From positions 96,361 to 160,360 of the forward strand of contig DATCZA010000023.1 of the NCBI GenBank assembly GCA_036526135.1: a stretch of 64,000 bases of DNA, in the 5' to 3' direction. Source of the stretch: UBA2965 sp036526135. GTDB lineage: Bacteria; Pseudomonadota; Gammaproteobacteria; Pseudomonadales; Azotimanducaceae. Below the pieces are notes generated by a model. The model was not told the origin of the DNA, ran no database searches, and worked only from the letters and a program-made list of their open reading frames with translations. This document shows positions 24,559 to 32,987 of the stretch, one piece after another. Both the position numbers and the translations under genes were made by a program. Position 1 is the stretch's first letter; the number at the start of each line of letters is the position of its first letter.

Positions 24559-25842
24559 ATGAACATGAAATTTGGGATCTTCTACGAGCATCAGCTGCCG
24601 CGGCCCTGGGACGACGGCGCGGAGCAGCGGCTGTTCAACGAGGCGTTGGACCAGGTGGAACTCGCGGACAGGCTGGGCATCGACTATGCCTGGGAGGTCG
24701 AGCACCACTTTCTCGAGGAGTATTCCCACTCCTCGGCGCCCGAGGTCTTCCTGGCGGCGTGTTCCCAGCGCACCAAGAACATCCGCCTGGGTCAGGGCAT
24801 TCGGCAGGTGATCCCGCAATACAATCATCCGGCCCGCACGGCCGAGGTGATCGCCACCCTGGATCTCGTCTCCCAGGGCCGCGTGGAGTTCGGCACTGGC
24901 GAGTCCTCGGCGGAGCTCGAGCTCGGCGGCTTCCGGATTCCCGTGGCCAAGAAGCGCAAGATCTTCATGGAGGCCACCGAGCAGATCTGCAACATGCTCG
25001 CCATGGACCCGTATCCCGGGTACAAGGGCCAGTATTTCGAGATGCCCTGCCGGAACGTGGTTCCCAAGCCCGTGCAGCGGCCCCATCCGCCCGTCTGGGT
25101 GGCCTGCTCTCAGCGCGAGACCATCCGGATGGCCGCCCGGCTGGGCATCGGGGCGCTGACCTTCGCCTTCGTCGACCCCATGGAGGCTCAGTCCTGGGTC
25201 GACGAGTACTACGGCATCATCAAGAGCGATCAGTGCGTGCCCATCGGTCACGCCGTCAACGCCAACATCTGCATGGTGTCCAGCTTCTCCTGTCACCACG
25301 ACCGCCAAACCGCCGTGCAGCGCGGCCTGGAAGGCTTCGAGTTCTTCGGCTACGCCCTTGGCAGCCTCTACGGCTTTGGCGAGCACAAACCGGGCCGCAC
25401 GGATCTCTGGACGGAGTTCCAGACCGTGCGCGCGCCTCAGGTCAGGAACGAGGTGGCCGACTTCAGCGAGGCTCTGCTGGGCGCCAGAGGCGGTATCGGT
25501 ACCCCTGAGGATCTGCGCCAGCATCTGCGCAAGTTCGAGCGCTGCGGCGTGGATCAGGTGACCTTCATCCAGCAGGCCGGAATGAACCGGCACGAGCACA
25601 TCTGCGAGTCTCTCGAGATCTTCGCTGCGCAGGTCATGGGAGAGTTCAAGGAGCGGGAAGCGGAGCGGGAGGAGCGCAAGATGCGTGAGCTCGAGCCTTA
25701 CATCGCTGCCGCCATGGAGCGCAAGGTGAGGATGAAGCCGCTCGCGGACGACGAGATACCGACTTTCCCGGCGCTCGGACGGCGGATCACCGAGGAACAG
25801 GAGGACGCCCCGTCCATCTACGAGCGCCCGGCGGCCGGGTAG
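24559..25842 (+). CDS. LLM class flavin-dependent oxidoreductase (bacterial luciferase-like)
   Basis: 427-residue TIM-barrel flavoprotein. MKFGIFYEHQLPRPW at the start, WEVEHHFLEEYSHSSAPEV, the GQGIRQVIPQYNHPARTAE segment and GRVEFGTGES are typical of the luciferase-like monooxygenase family. The last about 70 residues form a charged helix (FKEREAEREERKMRE). The cofactor is presumably FMN with a separate reductase; the substrate is unknown. It is divergent from a TetR regulator, which fits substrate-induced catabolism. Confidence 0.87.
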   Translation: MNMKFGIFYEHQLPRPWDDGAEQRLFNEALDQVELADRLGIDYAWEVEHHFLEEYSHSSAPEVFLAACSQRTKNIRLGQGIRQVIPQYNHPARTAEVIATLDLVSQGRVEFGTGESSAELELGGFRIPVAKKRKIFMEATEQICNMLAMDPYPGYKGQYFEMPCRNVVPKPVQRPHPPVWVACSQRETIRMAARLGIGALTFAFVDPMEAQSWVDEYYGIIKSDQCVPIGHAVNANICMVSSFSCHHDRQTAVQRGLEGFEFFGYALGSLYGFGEHKPGRTDLWTEFQTVRAPQVRNEVADFSEALLGARGGIGTPEDLRQHLRKFERCGVDQVTFIQQAGMNRHEHICESLEIFAAQVMGEFKEREAEREERKMRELEPYIAAAMERKVRMKPLADDEIPTFPALGRRITEEQEDAPSIYERPAAG

Positions 25843-25865
25843 CCGAAAAAAATCTCCGTTGCTGC

Positions 25866-25880
25866 GACCCTTTGCGGGTC
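25866..25880 (+). promoter_or_regulatory. Palindrome in the ECF sigma promoter region
   Basis: GACCC-TTTGC-GGGTC lies about 20 bp before the sigma gene start, followed by CTATAG. It may be part of an autoregulated promoter or a 5' hairpin. Confidence 0.3.
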
Positions 25881-25900
25881 TGACGCATCTATAGAGTGGT

Positions 25901-26497
25901 ATGGCCAGTTTTGCCGAAATTCGCCTGGAGCCAGGCGTTGCCCGGGGCCTCAAGCGGGGTGACCGCAGTGCCCAGGGCATCGCCTACCGTGTGCTCGCGC
26001 CCACTGTGATGGGCCTCGCCTGCCGCATTCTCCAGGACGAGGGATCGGCTCAGGAAGTCGTGCAGGACACCTTCGTGGATCTGATCGAGCACGCGCGCAC
26101 GCTCAAGGACGCGCAGGCGGTCGTCGGCTGGGTGCGGCAGGTTGCCGTAAACCACTGCCTGATGCGGCTGCGTTCCCCCTGGAACAAGCGGCGGGACGAG
26201 CTCGATGCGGACCCGGCAGGGGACGTATACGTCGACATGGCCGAAGGGGCGGCCCGAACGGAGGGCATGCAGGACATAGAGAAAGCGCTGAGCGAGCTGG
26301 AGCCGGAGACCCGGCTGGTGATCTGGCTCCACGATGTGGAGGGCTACACCCACCAGGAGATCGCAGGGCTGGTGGGCCGCACCGCCAGCTACTCGAAGTC
26401 CCAGATGGCGCGAGGCTACCAGAAGCTCGCGAAGAGATTCAGAGGAACGGAAGATGGAATCGAAAACACCGCTAGCCGATCTGCTCGCGTACCGTGA
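25901..26497 (+). CDS. ECF-type RNA polymerase sigma factor
   Basis: 198-residue sigma-70 family protein. Region 2 contains ACRILQDEGSAQEVVQDTFVDL and GWVRQVAVNHCLMRLR. Region 4 contains LEPETRLVIWLHDVEGYTHQEIAGLVGRTASYSKSQMARG, whose helix-turn-helix is clear. The 3' end overlaps the next gene by 44 bp. The operon is sigma, anti-sigma-like membrane protein, PDZ protein, which suggests envelope-stress signalling. Confidence 0.88.
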   Translation: MASFAEIRLEPGVARGLKRGDRSAQGIAYRVLAPTVMGLACRILQDEGSAQEVVQDTFVDLIEHARTLKDAQAVVGWVRQVAVNHCLMRLRSPWNKRRDELDADPAGDVYVDMAEGAARTEGMQDIEKALSELEPETRLVIWLHDVEGYTHQEIAGLVGRTASYSKSQMARGYQKLAKRFRGTEDGIENTASRSARVP

Positions 26498-27071
26498 CGG
26501 CGAGGAGTTGCCCGCCGACGTGGCGCGCGCCATCGAAGGCGACCCTGCCGCCCAGGGCGAGCTGGAGAAGCTGCGTGGCATAAGGCAGCAGCTCAACGCG
26601 CTCCCAGCCGTTCTTCCCGATCCGGCGGTGTGGGAGGAGATCAGCCGCAGGGCGCAACCGCCGCGCAGCTGGACGCTGCGCTACCCCCTGGCGACCGCGG
26701 CAACGGTCTTTCTGGCGGCGGCCCTCACCATCGTCGCCTGGAACCCCCTTGGCAACGGCGGAGCCGGCGCCGGTCCAGAGCCCGTCGTGGTGGCCGATGG
26801 TGCCCTGGTTGACCTGATGAGCCGATCCCAGGCTCTCGAGTCGCACCTGCCCGTGCAGGGCACGCCCGCCGGTCAGCTGGCCTGGGGCTCTGCCGAGGAG
26901 GCGCTCAGGTACCGGATTGCCGATATAGATGCGCAGCTCATGCGGATCTACGAGACCGAACCGGTGGACGTCGAGCGTCGTGAAGCGCTGTGGCGGCAGA
27001 GGGTCGACCTGCTCGAATCGCTTACTCAGGTGCAGCGCGGCCAGGCCGTGGTGCGACCTGCAATTTACTAG
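26454..27071 (+). CDS. Probable anti-sigma factor, single-pass membrane protein
   Basis: 205-residue protein with an N-terminal cytosolic part (LLAYRDGEELPADVARAIEGD, like the anti-sigma zinc-finger fold but without the cysteines). One membrane helix lies near residues 76-94 (ATAATVFLAAALTIVAW), and the periplasmic part ends in a coiled-coil-like segment. It starts at ATG 26454 inside the sigma gene, so the two are translationally coupled; that location, with topology, is the main evidence. Confidence 0.7.
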   Translation: MESKTPLADLLAYRDGEELPADVARAIEGDPAAQGELEKLRGIRQQLNALPAVLPDPAVWEEISRRAQPPRSWTLRYPLATAATVFLAAALTIVAWNPLGNGGAGAGPEPVVVADGALVDLMSRSQALESHLPVQGTPAGQLAWGSAEEALRYRIADIDAQLMRIYETEPVDVERREALWRQRVDLLESLTQVQRGQAVVRPAIY

Positions 27072-27077
27072 GAGTCG

Positions 27078-28172
27078 ATGATGATCAAGTGGTTGAGCTC
27101 GCGGAAGCGGCAGGTGCTCGCCGGGTTCACGGCGATGGCACTGCTGCTCTCCGGATATACCTTTGCCGACGAGCTGGAGGACCGGCTGCGCGAGGCCCGC
27201 GAACAGCTCGATGCCGCCGCCGAGCGGCTCGCCGAGCTGCATCGGCAGATGTATGAAGCCGAGGTTTCAGAGGGTCGCTACGGGAAACGCGCGATGATCG
27301 GTATCCTTCTGACGAGCATGGGCGACGACGACGGCCTGGTGATTGCTGGCGTGACGCCCGATGGCGGCGCGAAGCAGGCTGGACTGGCCGCGGGCGATCG
27401 GATCGTCGCCATCGGCGGCGTGCGGCTGGACACCGGCGGTGCGGACAAACCCGGCAAGCTCCTCAGCAACGTGGTCAAGGACCTCGAGCCCGGCGACCCC
27501 GTGAAGGTGGAATACGTGCGCGACGGCGAGACGCTGAAAGCCGACGTGGTCACGCAGCCCAAACGTGCCTTCGTGATGAAGTCCCTGGCGATGGAGCTGG
27601 ATCAGCTCGATCCCGAGTTCACGGCCGAGCTCATCAAAGAGTTCGAGGACCTCGGAGAGCTCAAGGAACTCAAAGAACTCGGCAAGCTGGAGGCTCTTCA
27701 CGAGCTCGGAGATCTGGGCGAGCTGATCGGCAACGTCGTCGACGTGGGCACCTCCTTGAAGCTCGAAGACATGGACGGCGACCTGGCCAGGTATTTCGGA
27801 GTCGACGCAGGCGTCCTCGTGGTCGCTCCGCCTTCACAGGAAGGCGAGCTCAAGAGTGGGGACGTGCTGCTCGAGCTCGACGGCAAGGACGTGGCCAACG
27901 CCCGGGAAGCCATGAAGACGCTCGCCATGAGTGACGGGACCATCGACGCCGGGGTTCTGCGCAACGGCAAGAAACGCGAGGTGTCCATCGACTGCTCGCA
28001 GTTCTCCGCGGGCGATCACATGGCCATCACGATCGATCCGAGCATCATCCGGATTCGGCGTGGCATCGACGGCGACGATGGAGTTGACGTTCGGATCGTC
28101 GTGGACGAGGAGGTGGTCGTGGACGAGAAAGGCTCTAAAAAAGCAGCCGCCGACGATTCGGCGGGCGGCTAG
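27078..28172 (+). CDS. Periplasmic protein with two PDZ domains
   Basis: 364-residue protein with a membrane leader (WLSSRKRQVLAGFTAMALLLSGYTFA, about 5-30) and a heptad helix (ELEDRLREAREQLDAAAERL). The first PDZ domain is at about 75-165 (GVTPDGGAKQAGLAAGDRIVAIGG). A Leu/Glu/Lys repeat linker (FEDLGELKELKELGKLEAL) precedes a second PDZ at about 235-315 (GELKSGDVLLELDGKDV). No protease domain is present. Lying 6 bp after the anti-sigma gene, it may sense misfolded envelope proteins and relay this to the anti-sigma factor (inference). Confidence 0.82.
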   Translation: MMIKWLSSRKRQVLAGFTAMALLLSGYTFADELEDRLREAREQLDAAAERLAELHRQMYEAEVSEGRYGKRAMIGILLTSMGDDDGLVIAGVTPDGGAKQAGLAAGDRIVAIGGVRLDTGGADKPGKLLSNVVKDLEPGDPVKVEYVRDGETLKADVVTQPKRAFVMKSLAMELDQLDPEFTAELIKEFEDLGELKELKELGKLEALHELGDLGELIGNVVDVGTSLKLEDMDGDLARYFGVDAGVLVVAPPSQEGELKSGDVLLELDGKDVANAREAMKTLAMSDGTIDAGVLRNGKKREVSIDCSQFSAGDHMAITIDPSIIRIRRGIDGDDGVDVRIVVDEEVVVDEKGSKKAAADDSAGG

Positions 28173-28210
28173 GCGTCCGGACCGACCCTCATCCCCTCCG
28201 GGCGCGCCGT

Positions 28211-30091
28211 TCAGCTCTGCTCGAGCGCTTCGAGCGCCTCGGTTGCGCTGAGCCAGGCCTGCTCGGTCGCGTCCAATCTTTTTCTCAGCCTGCCGGCAGC
28301 GGAGAGCAGGTCGTCGAGCTCCTCCTGAGGCAGGCTCCGGTACACGTCCCCATCCGCCAGTCGGGACTCCACCTCGCGCAGCTCCACGCCGATCTGATCC
28401 ATCTCCTTTTCCAGGTGCCTGAGCTTTGCCCGCAACGGCTTGGCCGCCTCCCGCTGGGCGGCCGCCGCCTGTCGCAGGGCTTTGCGGTTCGTCTCGGGAG
28501 CGCGTTCGGATGACGGAGGTTCGCTTCGCCTCAGACGGCTCTCGGCGTAGGCGTCGATATCGCCGGCGAAACTCGCAAGCCTGCCCCCCTCAACCAGCCA
28601 GAACTCGTCCACGGCCCGCCGCAGCAGGCTGCGATCGTGGGAGACCAGCAGCAGGGCGCCCGCATAGTCCTGCAACGCCAGGGCCAGGGCCTCGCGCATT
28701 TCCAGGTCCAGATGGTTGGTCGGCTCGTCGAGGACGAGAATGGCCGGCTGGGCGAGAGCGATCAGGGCCAGCACGAGACGGGCTTTCTCGCCGCCGGAAA
28801 GCGTAACGATGGGCCGCTCCACCATGTCGGCGGGGAAGCCCCAGCGGCCCAGGTAGTCCCGGCACCATTGCTCCCGGGCCTGTGGCCGCTCGTTCGTGAG
28901 GGTCGCCAGAGCGGACGTCTGCCCGTCCAGCCGTTCGAGCTGATGCTGGGCGAAGTACCCGACCGCGGAGTGGCGTCCGCGCACCAGCGTGCCCGCCAGG
29001 GGCTCGAGCTCGCCCACCAGACACTTGAGCAGGGTGGACTTGCCGGCGCCGTTGGCTCCCAGTATGCCGATGCGGGCGCCGGGCAGAAGCGTCTGCCTGA
29101 CGTGCTCGATCACCGCGCGTCCTTCGTAGCCCACGGACACGTCCTCCAGGCTCAGCAGGGGGTGGGACATCTGCTCCGGATTCGCGAAGCTGAAGCGGTA
29201 GGGCGAGTCGGCATGCACGGGGGCTACGGCCTGCATGCGCTCCAGGGCCCTCATTCGGCTCTGTGCCTGCTTCGCTTTGCTGGCCTTGGCGCGAAACCGG
29301 TCGATGAAATGCTGCATGTGCTTGATCTCGGCCTGCTGCCTGGCGTGGGCCGCCTGCTGCTGCGCCAGCGCTTCCGCTCGTTGCCGCTCGAACGAGGAGT
29401 AGTTGCCCCGGTAGGAGTTCGCGCGCCCGTGTTCGATGTGAACGATGTGGTCGCACACGCCGTCGAGGAAGGCCCGATCGTGCGCGATCACGAGCAGGGT
29501 TCCAGCAAAGCGCTGCAGCCAGGATTCCAGCCAGACCGTGGTCTCCAGGTCCAGGTGGTTGGTAGGCTCGTCCAGAAGCAGCAGATCGGCCGGAGCCATC
29601 AGCGCCTGGGCCAGATTCAGGCGGATCCGCATGCCGCCGGAGAAAGCTCGAAACGGCTGCTCGATCTCATCGGCGGCAAAGCCGAGCCCGTGCAGGATAG
29701 TCCCGGCGCGGGCCCGTGCCTGGTGCCCGCCGACGTCGCCGAAGCGCGTATGTAGCTCCGCCAGCGTCAGGTCATCGCGCCGGGACTCGGCCTGTGCGAT
29801 GCGGCGCTCAACGGCTCGGAGCTCCCGGTGGCCGTCGATCACGTGCTCGATGGCCGGCCGATCGGTGACGTTGACTTCCTGGGCCATGTGGGAGGCTACC
29901 CAGCCAGAGGGGCGGCTCACCTCTCCCTCGTCGGGCTGCAGGCGGCCGAGGATCATGTCGAACAGAGTTGATTTGCCCGCGCCGTTGCGCCCGACCATGC
30001 CGACCTTGTGGCCTGGGTGGATCGTGCACGTCAGGTGCTCGAACAGCTGGTTTGAGCCGCGCTTCAAGGAAATGTCGATCAGCTGGAGCAT
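28211..30091 (-). CDS. yheS: ABC-F family ATPase (YheS/EttD-like)
   Basis: 626-residue soluble protein with two ABC domains and no membrane helices. Walker A boxes are GRNGAGKST and GANGAGKST, signatures SGGMRIRLNLAQ and SGGEKARLVLA, and each is followed by LDEPTNHLDLE. The linker FIDRFRAKASKAKQAQSRM is the ABC-F P-site tRNA interaction motif. The overall order and the C-terminal coiled coil match YheS of E. coli, a ribosome-associated translation factor. It converges on the PDZ gene. Confidence 0.92.
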   Translation of the reverse strand: MLQLIDISLKRGSNQLFEHLTCTIHPGHKVGMVGRNGAGKSTLFDMILGRLQPDEGEVSRPSGWVASHMAQEVNVTDRPAIEHVIDGHRELRAVERRIAQAESRRDDLTLAELHTRFGDVGGHQARARAGTILHGLGFAADEIEQPFRAFSGGMRIRLNLAQALMAPADLLLLDEPTNHLDLETTVWLESWLQRFAGTLLVIAHDRAFLDGVCDHIVHIEHGRANSYRGNYSSFERQRAEALAQQQAAHARQQAEIKHMQHFIDRFRAKASKAKQAQSRMRALERMQAVAPVHADSPYRFSFANPEQMSHPLLSLEDVSVGYEGRAVIEHVRQTLLPGARIGILGANGAGKSTLLKCLVGELEPLAGTLVRGRHSAVGYFAQHQLERLDGQTSALATLTNERPQAREQWCRDYLGRWGFPADMVERPIVTLSGGEKARLVLALIALAQPAILVLDEPTNHLDLEMREALALALQDYAGALLLVSHDRSLLRRAVDEFWLVEGGRLASFAGDIDAYAESRLRRSEPPSSERAPETNRKALRQAAAAQREAAKPLRAKLRHLEKEMDQIGVELREVESRLADGDVYRSLPQEELDDLLSAAGRLRKRLDATEQAWLSATEALEALEQS

Positions 30092-30192
30092 CGGTGGGGC
30101 GGCTCTGTGAAAATGACGCGCAGAACGTGATCAGATGAGGTGGCGCCGGGCCTGATTTTCGGAAGACCCGAGAAGCTGGCTGGCGCCGGATT

Positions 30193-30945
30193 CTATGCGC
30201 TCAAGGTCTCGTCGTCGACGTGGCGCGGCGCCCGGATCGGTCGGTTGCGCAGCTCCCGGGCCGTGCAACCTCGGCTAACGGGCTGCCGCTCGATCCAGGC
30301 CGTGAGCGCTCGCCACGCGGGCGCTTCCCGGCGCGCGGCCCGGCAGTCGATCAGGTCCACGACGCCCTCTCCCCGCTCGAAGGCTTCCGGATAGAGGGGG
30401 CTGTCACGGAAGGTGGCGACCCACGGAACGTCCAGGCACTTGAGGAAGTGCTCCAGCCGCGCGTGCATGGTGGAGTTCGGCTGAACCCGGTTGGCGATGA
30501 CGCCCACGGGCTTGGGCAGCGTCCGGAAGCTCCGGTGGGTGATCAGCTCCTTGATGAACTGGCTGCCGGCTCGAATGTCGATGGCCGACGGCAGCAGCGG
30601 AACCAGAATCACGTCGCACTGCTTCAGGAGCATCTCCAGTTCTCTGTCCTGTGGGTTGGTGCTGCCGTCGACGACGACCCGGCTGATGTCGGCGGGTATC
30701 CGGTTGTGAAAGGTCTGAGTCTGATACATGTTGGCGCGCTGATGCGCGCGGACGAGGTGAACGGGTGCAAGCTCCCGGGAGCGCTGGTCCGCCCAATAGC
30801 TGCTGGACGCCTGCGGATCCTGGTCGACCAGTGCGACCTTGGCGCCGCGATTGGCGTATGACACGGCAAGATTGGCGGCGATGGTGGTCTTGCCGCACCC
30901 GCCTTTGCCGTTGCTGATCAGTATGCGCCGAACGTTCGCATTCAT
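30193..30945 (-). CDS. ParA/MinD-like P-loop ATPase, orphan
   Basis: 250-residue protein with a deviant Walker A motif GKGGCGKTT near residue 13-21, VDQDPQASSSYW (A' box) and VVVDGSTN in place of the usual DxPP (D-G-S-T). It lacks an N-terminal helix-turn-helix. No parB or chromosome-partition gene is close, so it is an orphan of the ParA family whose cargo is unknown. The start is ATG 30945; the frame continues upstream without support. The C-terminal 30 residues are Arg-rich. Confidence 0.85.
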   Translation of the reverse strand: MNANVRRILISNGKGGCGKTTIAANLAVSYANRGAKVALVDQDPQASSSYWADQRSRELAPVHLVRAHQRANMYQTQTFHNRIPADISRVVVDGSTNPQDRELEMLLKQCDVILVPLLPSAIDIRAGSQFIKELITHRSFRTLPKPVGVIANRVQPNSTMHARLEHFLKCLDVPWVATFRDSPLYPEAFERGEGVVDLIDCRAARREAPAWRALTAWIERQPVSRGCTARELRNRPIRAPRHVDDETLSA

Positions 30946-31091
30946 GCGCTGGGGCCCTTTCTTTGAGAGCTCTCTGCGAATCGGGATCCCTGTGTCCCTG
31001 GGCCTCGTTTCAGGCCCCCCCTGCTCCATGCGTCCCCCAGGACGCCGGCGTCGACCGTTGTCTGGCGGCCGGGCCGGACGGGCAGCGCTGG

Positions 31092-31122
31092 AATATAACA
31101 CCGTTTGCGCGGATGTCACCAA
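31092..31122 (-). promoter_or_regulatory. Possible promoter for the ParA-like gene
   Basis: Minus-strand TTGGTG (31122-31117), a long 19-base spacer and TATATT (31097-31092) lie about 150 bp before the start codon. The spacing is not ideal. Confidence 0.33.
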
Positions 31123-31204
31123 TGGTGCAGGGCCCCTGGCGCCGCATGACGCGCCTCTCGCCGGGGCTCTTCGGCGCCCGGGAGGCCGTCCGGGAAGCCC
31201 GCGG

Positions 31205-32395
31205 TCAGCAGTAACGCTCGCCGCCCGCAAACAGGGCGTTGAGGTCCTCGTCATCGGTTGCGAGCAGGGTGTCCAGCCAGCGGTGGAAGCGCTGCCCGCC
31301 CTCTTCGTTCCGGCCGAACATCACGTGGCTCATGGCGCCGGTCATGATTGCTTTCTGCTGCCGCAGGCCGGTGGCGTAGTCCTCCTCCTGCACCACGTAC
31401 TCGAGCAGCTTGAACATCTGCTCGGCCGCCTCAGCCTGCTCGGCGTCGGGCGCCTTTTCCATCAGGTAGTTCTGCACGGTCACCGATTCCTGGGGCGTCT
31501 TGCCCGGGAACAGCTGGGACACCATGACGCTGCGGCCACCGCCGTCGAAGCCGGCGACGGAGACGTGCGGAAAGATGGTCCACACGCCCGCCAGCATGTG
31601 TGCTTCGTTCCACTCGGACTCCGGCAGCTGCTCGTAGCCTGCAAGCGTCGGGTCCGGCGAGCTGACCCGCTGATGGGGCCCCCAGGCGTAGTACAGCGCC
31701 TGGTTGGGAAACTGATCACCGAACGTGTCCTTGTGCAGGATCGGCAGGTGGTAGAGGTCCATGTAGCCGTCGTAGGCGATCTTCCAGTTGGGGCCGGCGA
31801 TCGTGCGCTGCTCGAAGAGATGCCAGTCCTCGAAGTGAAAGTGCCCGAGCAGCTCGTCGTATCCGGACAGGAAGGTGTCGATGTCCAGGGTCGCCTGGGG
31901 ATTGACGATGACCCAGATCATGCCCGCCCGCTCGGCGACGGGAAGGGGCACGAGGCCGTGTTCCCCCTTGTCGACGTCGCCGAAATCCTTCGGCGCGTAG
32001 ACGCCGACCAGAGCTCCCTCCTGGTCGTAGGTCCATGCATGGTAGGGACAGGTGAAACGATGAGCGTTGCCGCATCCGGGCAGCATCACCTGGGATCCGC
32101 GATGTCGGCACATGTTGACGAATGCCCGGACCTCGCCGTCCTCGCCGCGGCTCAAGAGCACGGGCATGCCCACCGCTTCCATGGCTTTGTAGTCGCCCGG
32201 ATTGCGCAGCTCGTCCGTCATCGCCAGCACCAGCGGCATGCGGCGGAAGATGCGATCCATCTCCAGCTGCCAGCGATCGGGGTCGAAGTAGTTCTGCACC
32301 GGCACCTTGACGATGTCCGGAGCCTGCTCGATGGTTCCGGCTTTCGCGTGGCCGATGTTGTGCCTGGCCATGTTGATCAGCTGCGCCCGACTCAT
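31205..32395 (-). CDS. Rieske-type aromatic ring-hydroxylating oxygenase, alpha subunit
   Basis: 396-residue oxygenase component. The Rieske cluster ligands are Cys96 and His98 (NMCRHRG) and Cys116 and His119 (TCPYHAWTY). The mononuclear iron histidines are His216 and His221 in DLYHLPILH. The start is ATG 32395, preceded by AGGAGA; the upstream extension is not needed. No small subunit, ferredoxin or reductase gene lies next to it, so the electron partner is elsewhere. The substrate (aromatic acid, quaternary amine or steroid) cannot be told from sequence. Confidence 0.87.
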   Translation of the reverse strand: MSRAQLINMARHNIGHAKAGTIEQAPDIVKVPVQNYFDPDRWQLEMDRIFRRMPLVLAMTDELRNPGDYKAMEAVGMPVLLSRGEDGEVRAFVNMCRHRGSQVMLPGCGNAHRFTCPYHAWTYDQEGALVGVYAPKDFGDVDKGEHGLVPLPVAERAGMIWVIVNPQATLDIDTFLSGYDELLGHFHFEDWHLFEQRTIAGPNWKIAYDGYMDLYHLPILHKDTFGDQFPNQALYYAWGPHQRVSSPDPTLAGYEQLPESEWNEAHMLAGVWTIFPHVSVAGFDGGGRSVMVSQLFPGKTPQESVTVQNYLMEKAPDAEQAEAAEQMFKLLEYVVQEEDYATGLRQQKAIMTGAMSHVMFGRNEEGGQRFHRWLDTLLATDDEDLNALFAGGERYC

Positions 32396-32489
32396 TCTGC
32401 GTTCTCCTAAAGCGAGGCTCACAGCATAGCTCACCTCGGGCAATCAACAAGCGCCGCCTGCTCAGCGGCAGGTGGCTCCCTGGGACCGG

Positions 32490-32987
32490 TCAGCGTGTTC
32501 CTGCGCGCAGCTGCAGCGCCGCCATCACCGCCAGAGCGGCAAACCCCACCAGGGCCCAGCCGGGAATGGAAATTCCCAGGAAACTCCAGGCGACCTCGGC
32601 GCAATCGCCCGTTCCCCGGGTCATGGCGATCAGCACGTCGGTGAGGGGGAAGGCCTCGAGCATGTAGCTCATGTCCGGGCCGCAGGACGGCACCTGGTCC
32701 GGCGGGAGGCCCTGGAGGTACAGCTGCCGGATCGAGAACCCGCCGCCGATCACCGCCGCGACCATGGAGCACAGCGGGTAGATCCCCAGCCGCGGGTTGT
32801 GCAGCAGGCTGGCGAACGCGAAGGCGCCGGCAACGAAGAACCAGATTCGCTGCATCAGGCAGAGTGGGCATGGCGCCATGCCGAAGACGTGCTCCATGAT
32901 CAGCGCCGCAAACAGGAGCGCGCCGACGCTGGCGACGAGCATTACCGCCCACAGCTCGCTGGTATCTCTGAAGACCCAGGCGTTCAT
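32490..32987 (-). CDS. dsbB: Disulphide bond formation protein B
   Basis: 165-residue inner-membrane oxidase that re-oxidises DsbA and passes electrons to ubiquinone. Four membrane helices are visible. The two periplasmic redox pairs are Cys40/Cys43 in APCPLC and Cys102/Cys129 (PSCGPD and GTGDC). The start ATG 32987 overlaps the stop of the quinone oxidoreductase gene by 4 bp, so they form an operon. Confidence 0.94.
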   Translation of the reverse strand: MNAWVFRDTSELWAVMLVASVGALLFAALIMEHVFGMAPCPLCLMQRIWFFVAGAFAFASLLHNPRLGIYPLCSMVAAVIGGGFSIRQLYLQGLPPDQVPSCGPDMSYMLEAFPLTDVLIAMTRGTGDCAEVAWSFLGISIPGWALVGFAALAVMAALQLRAGTR

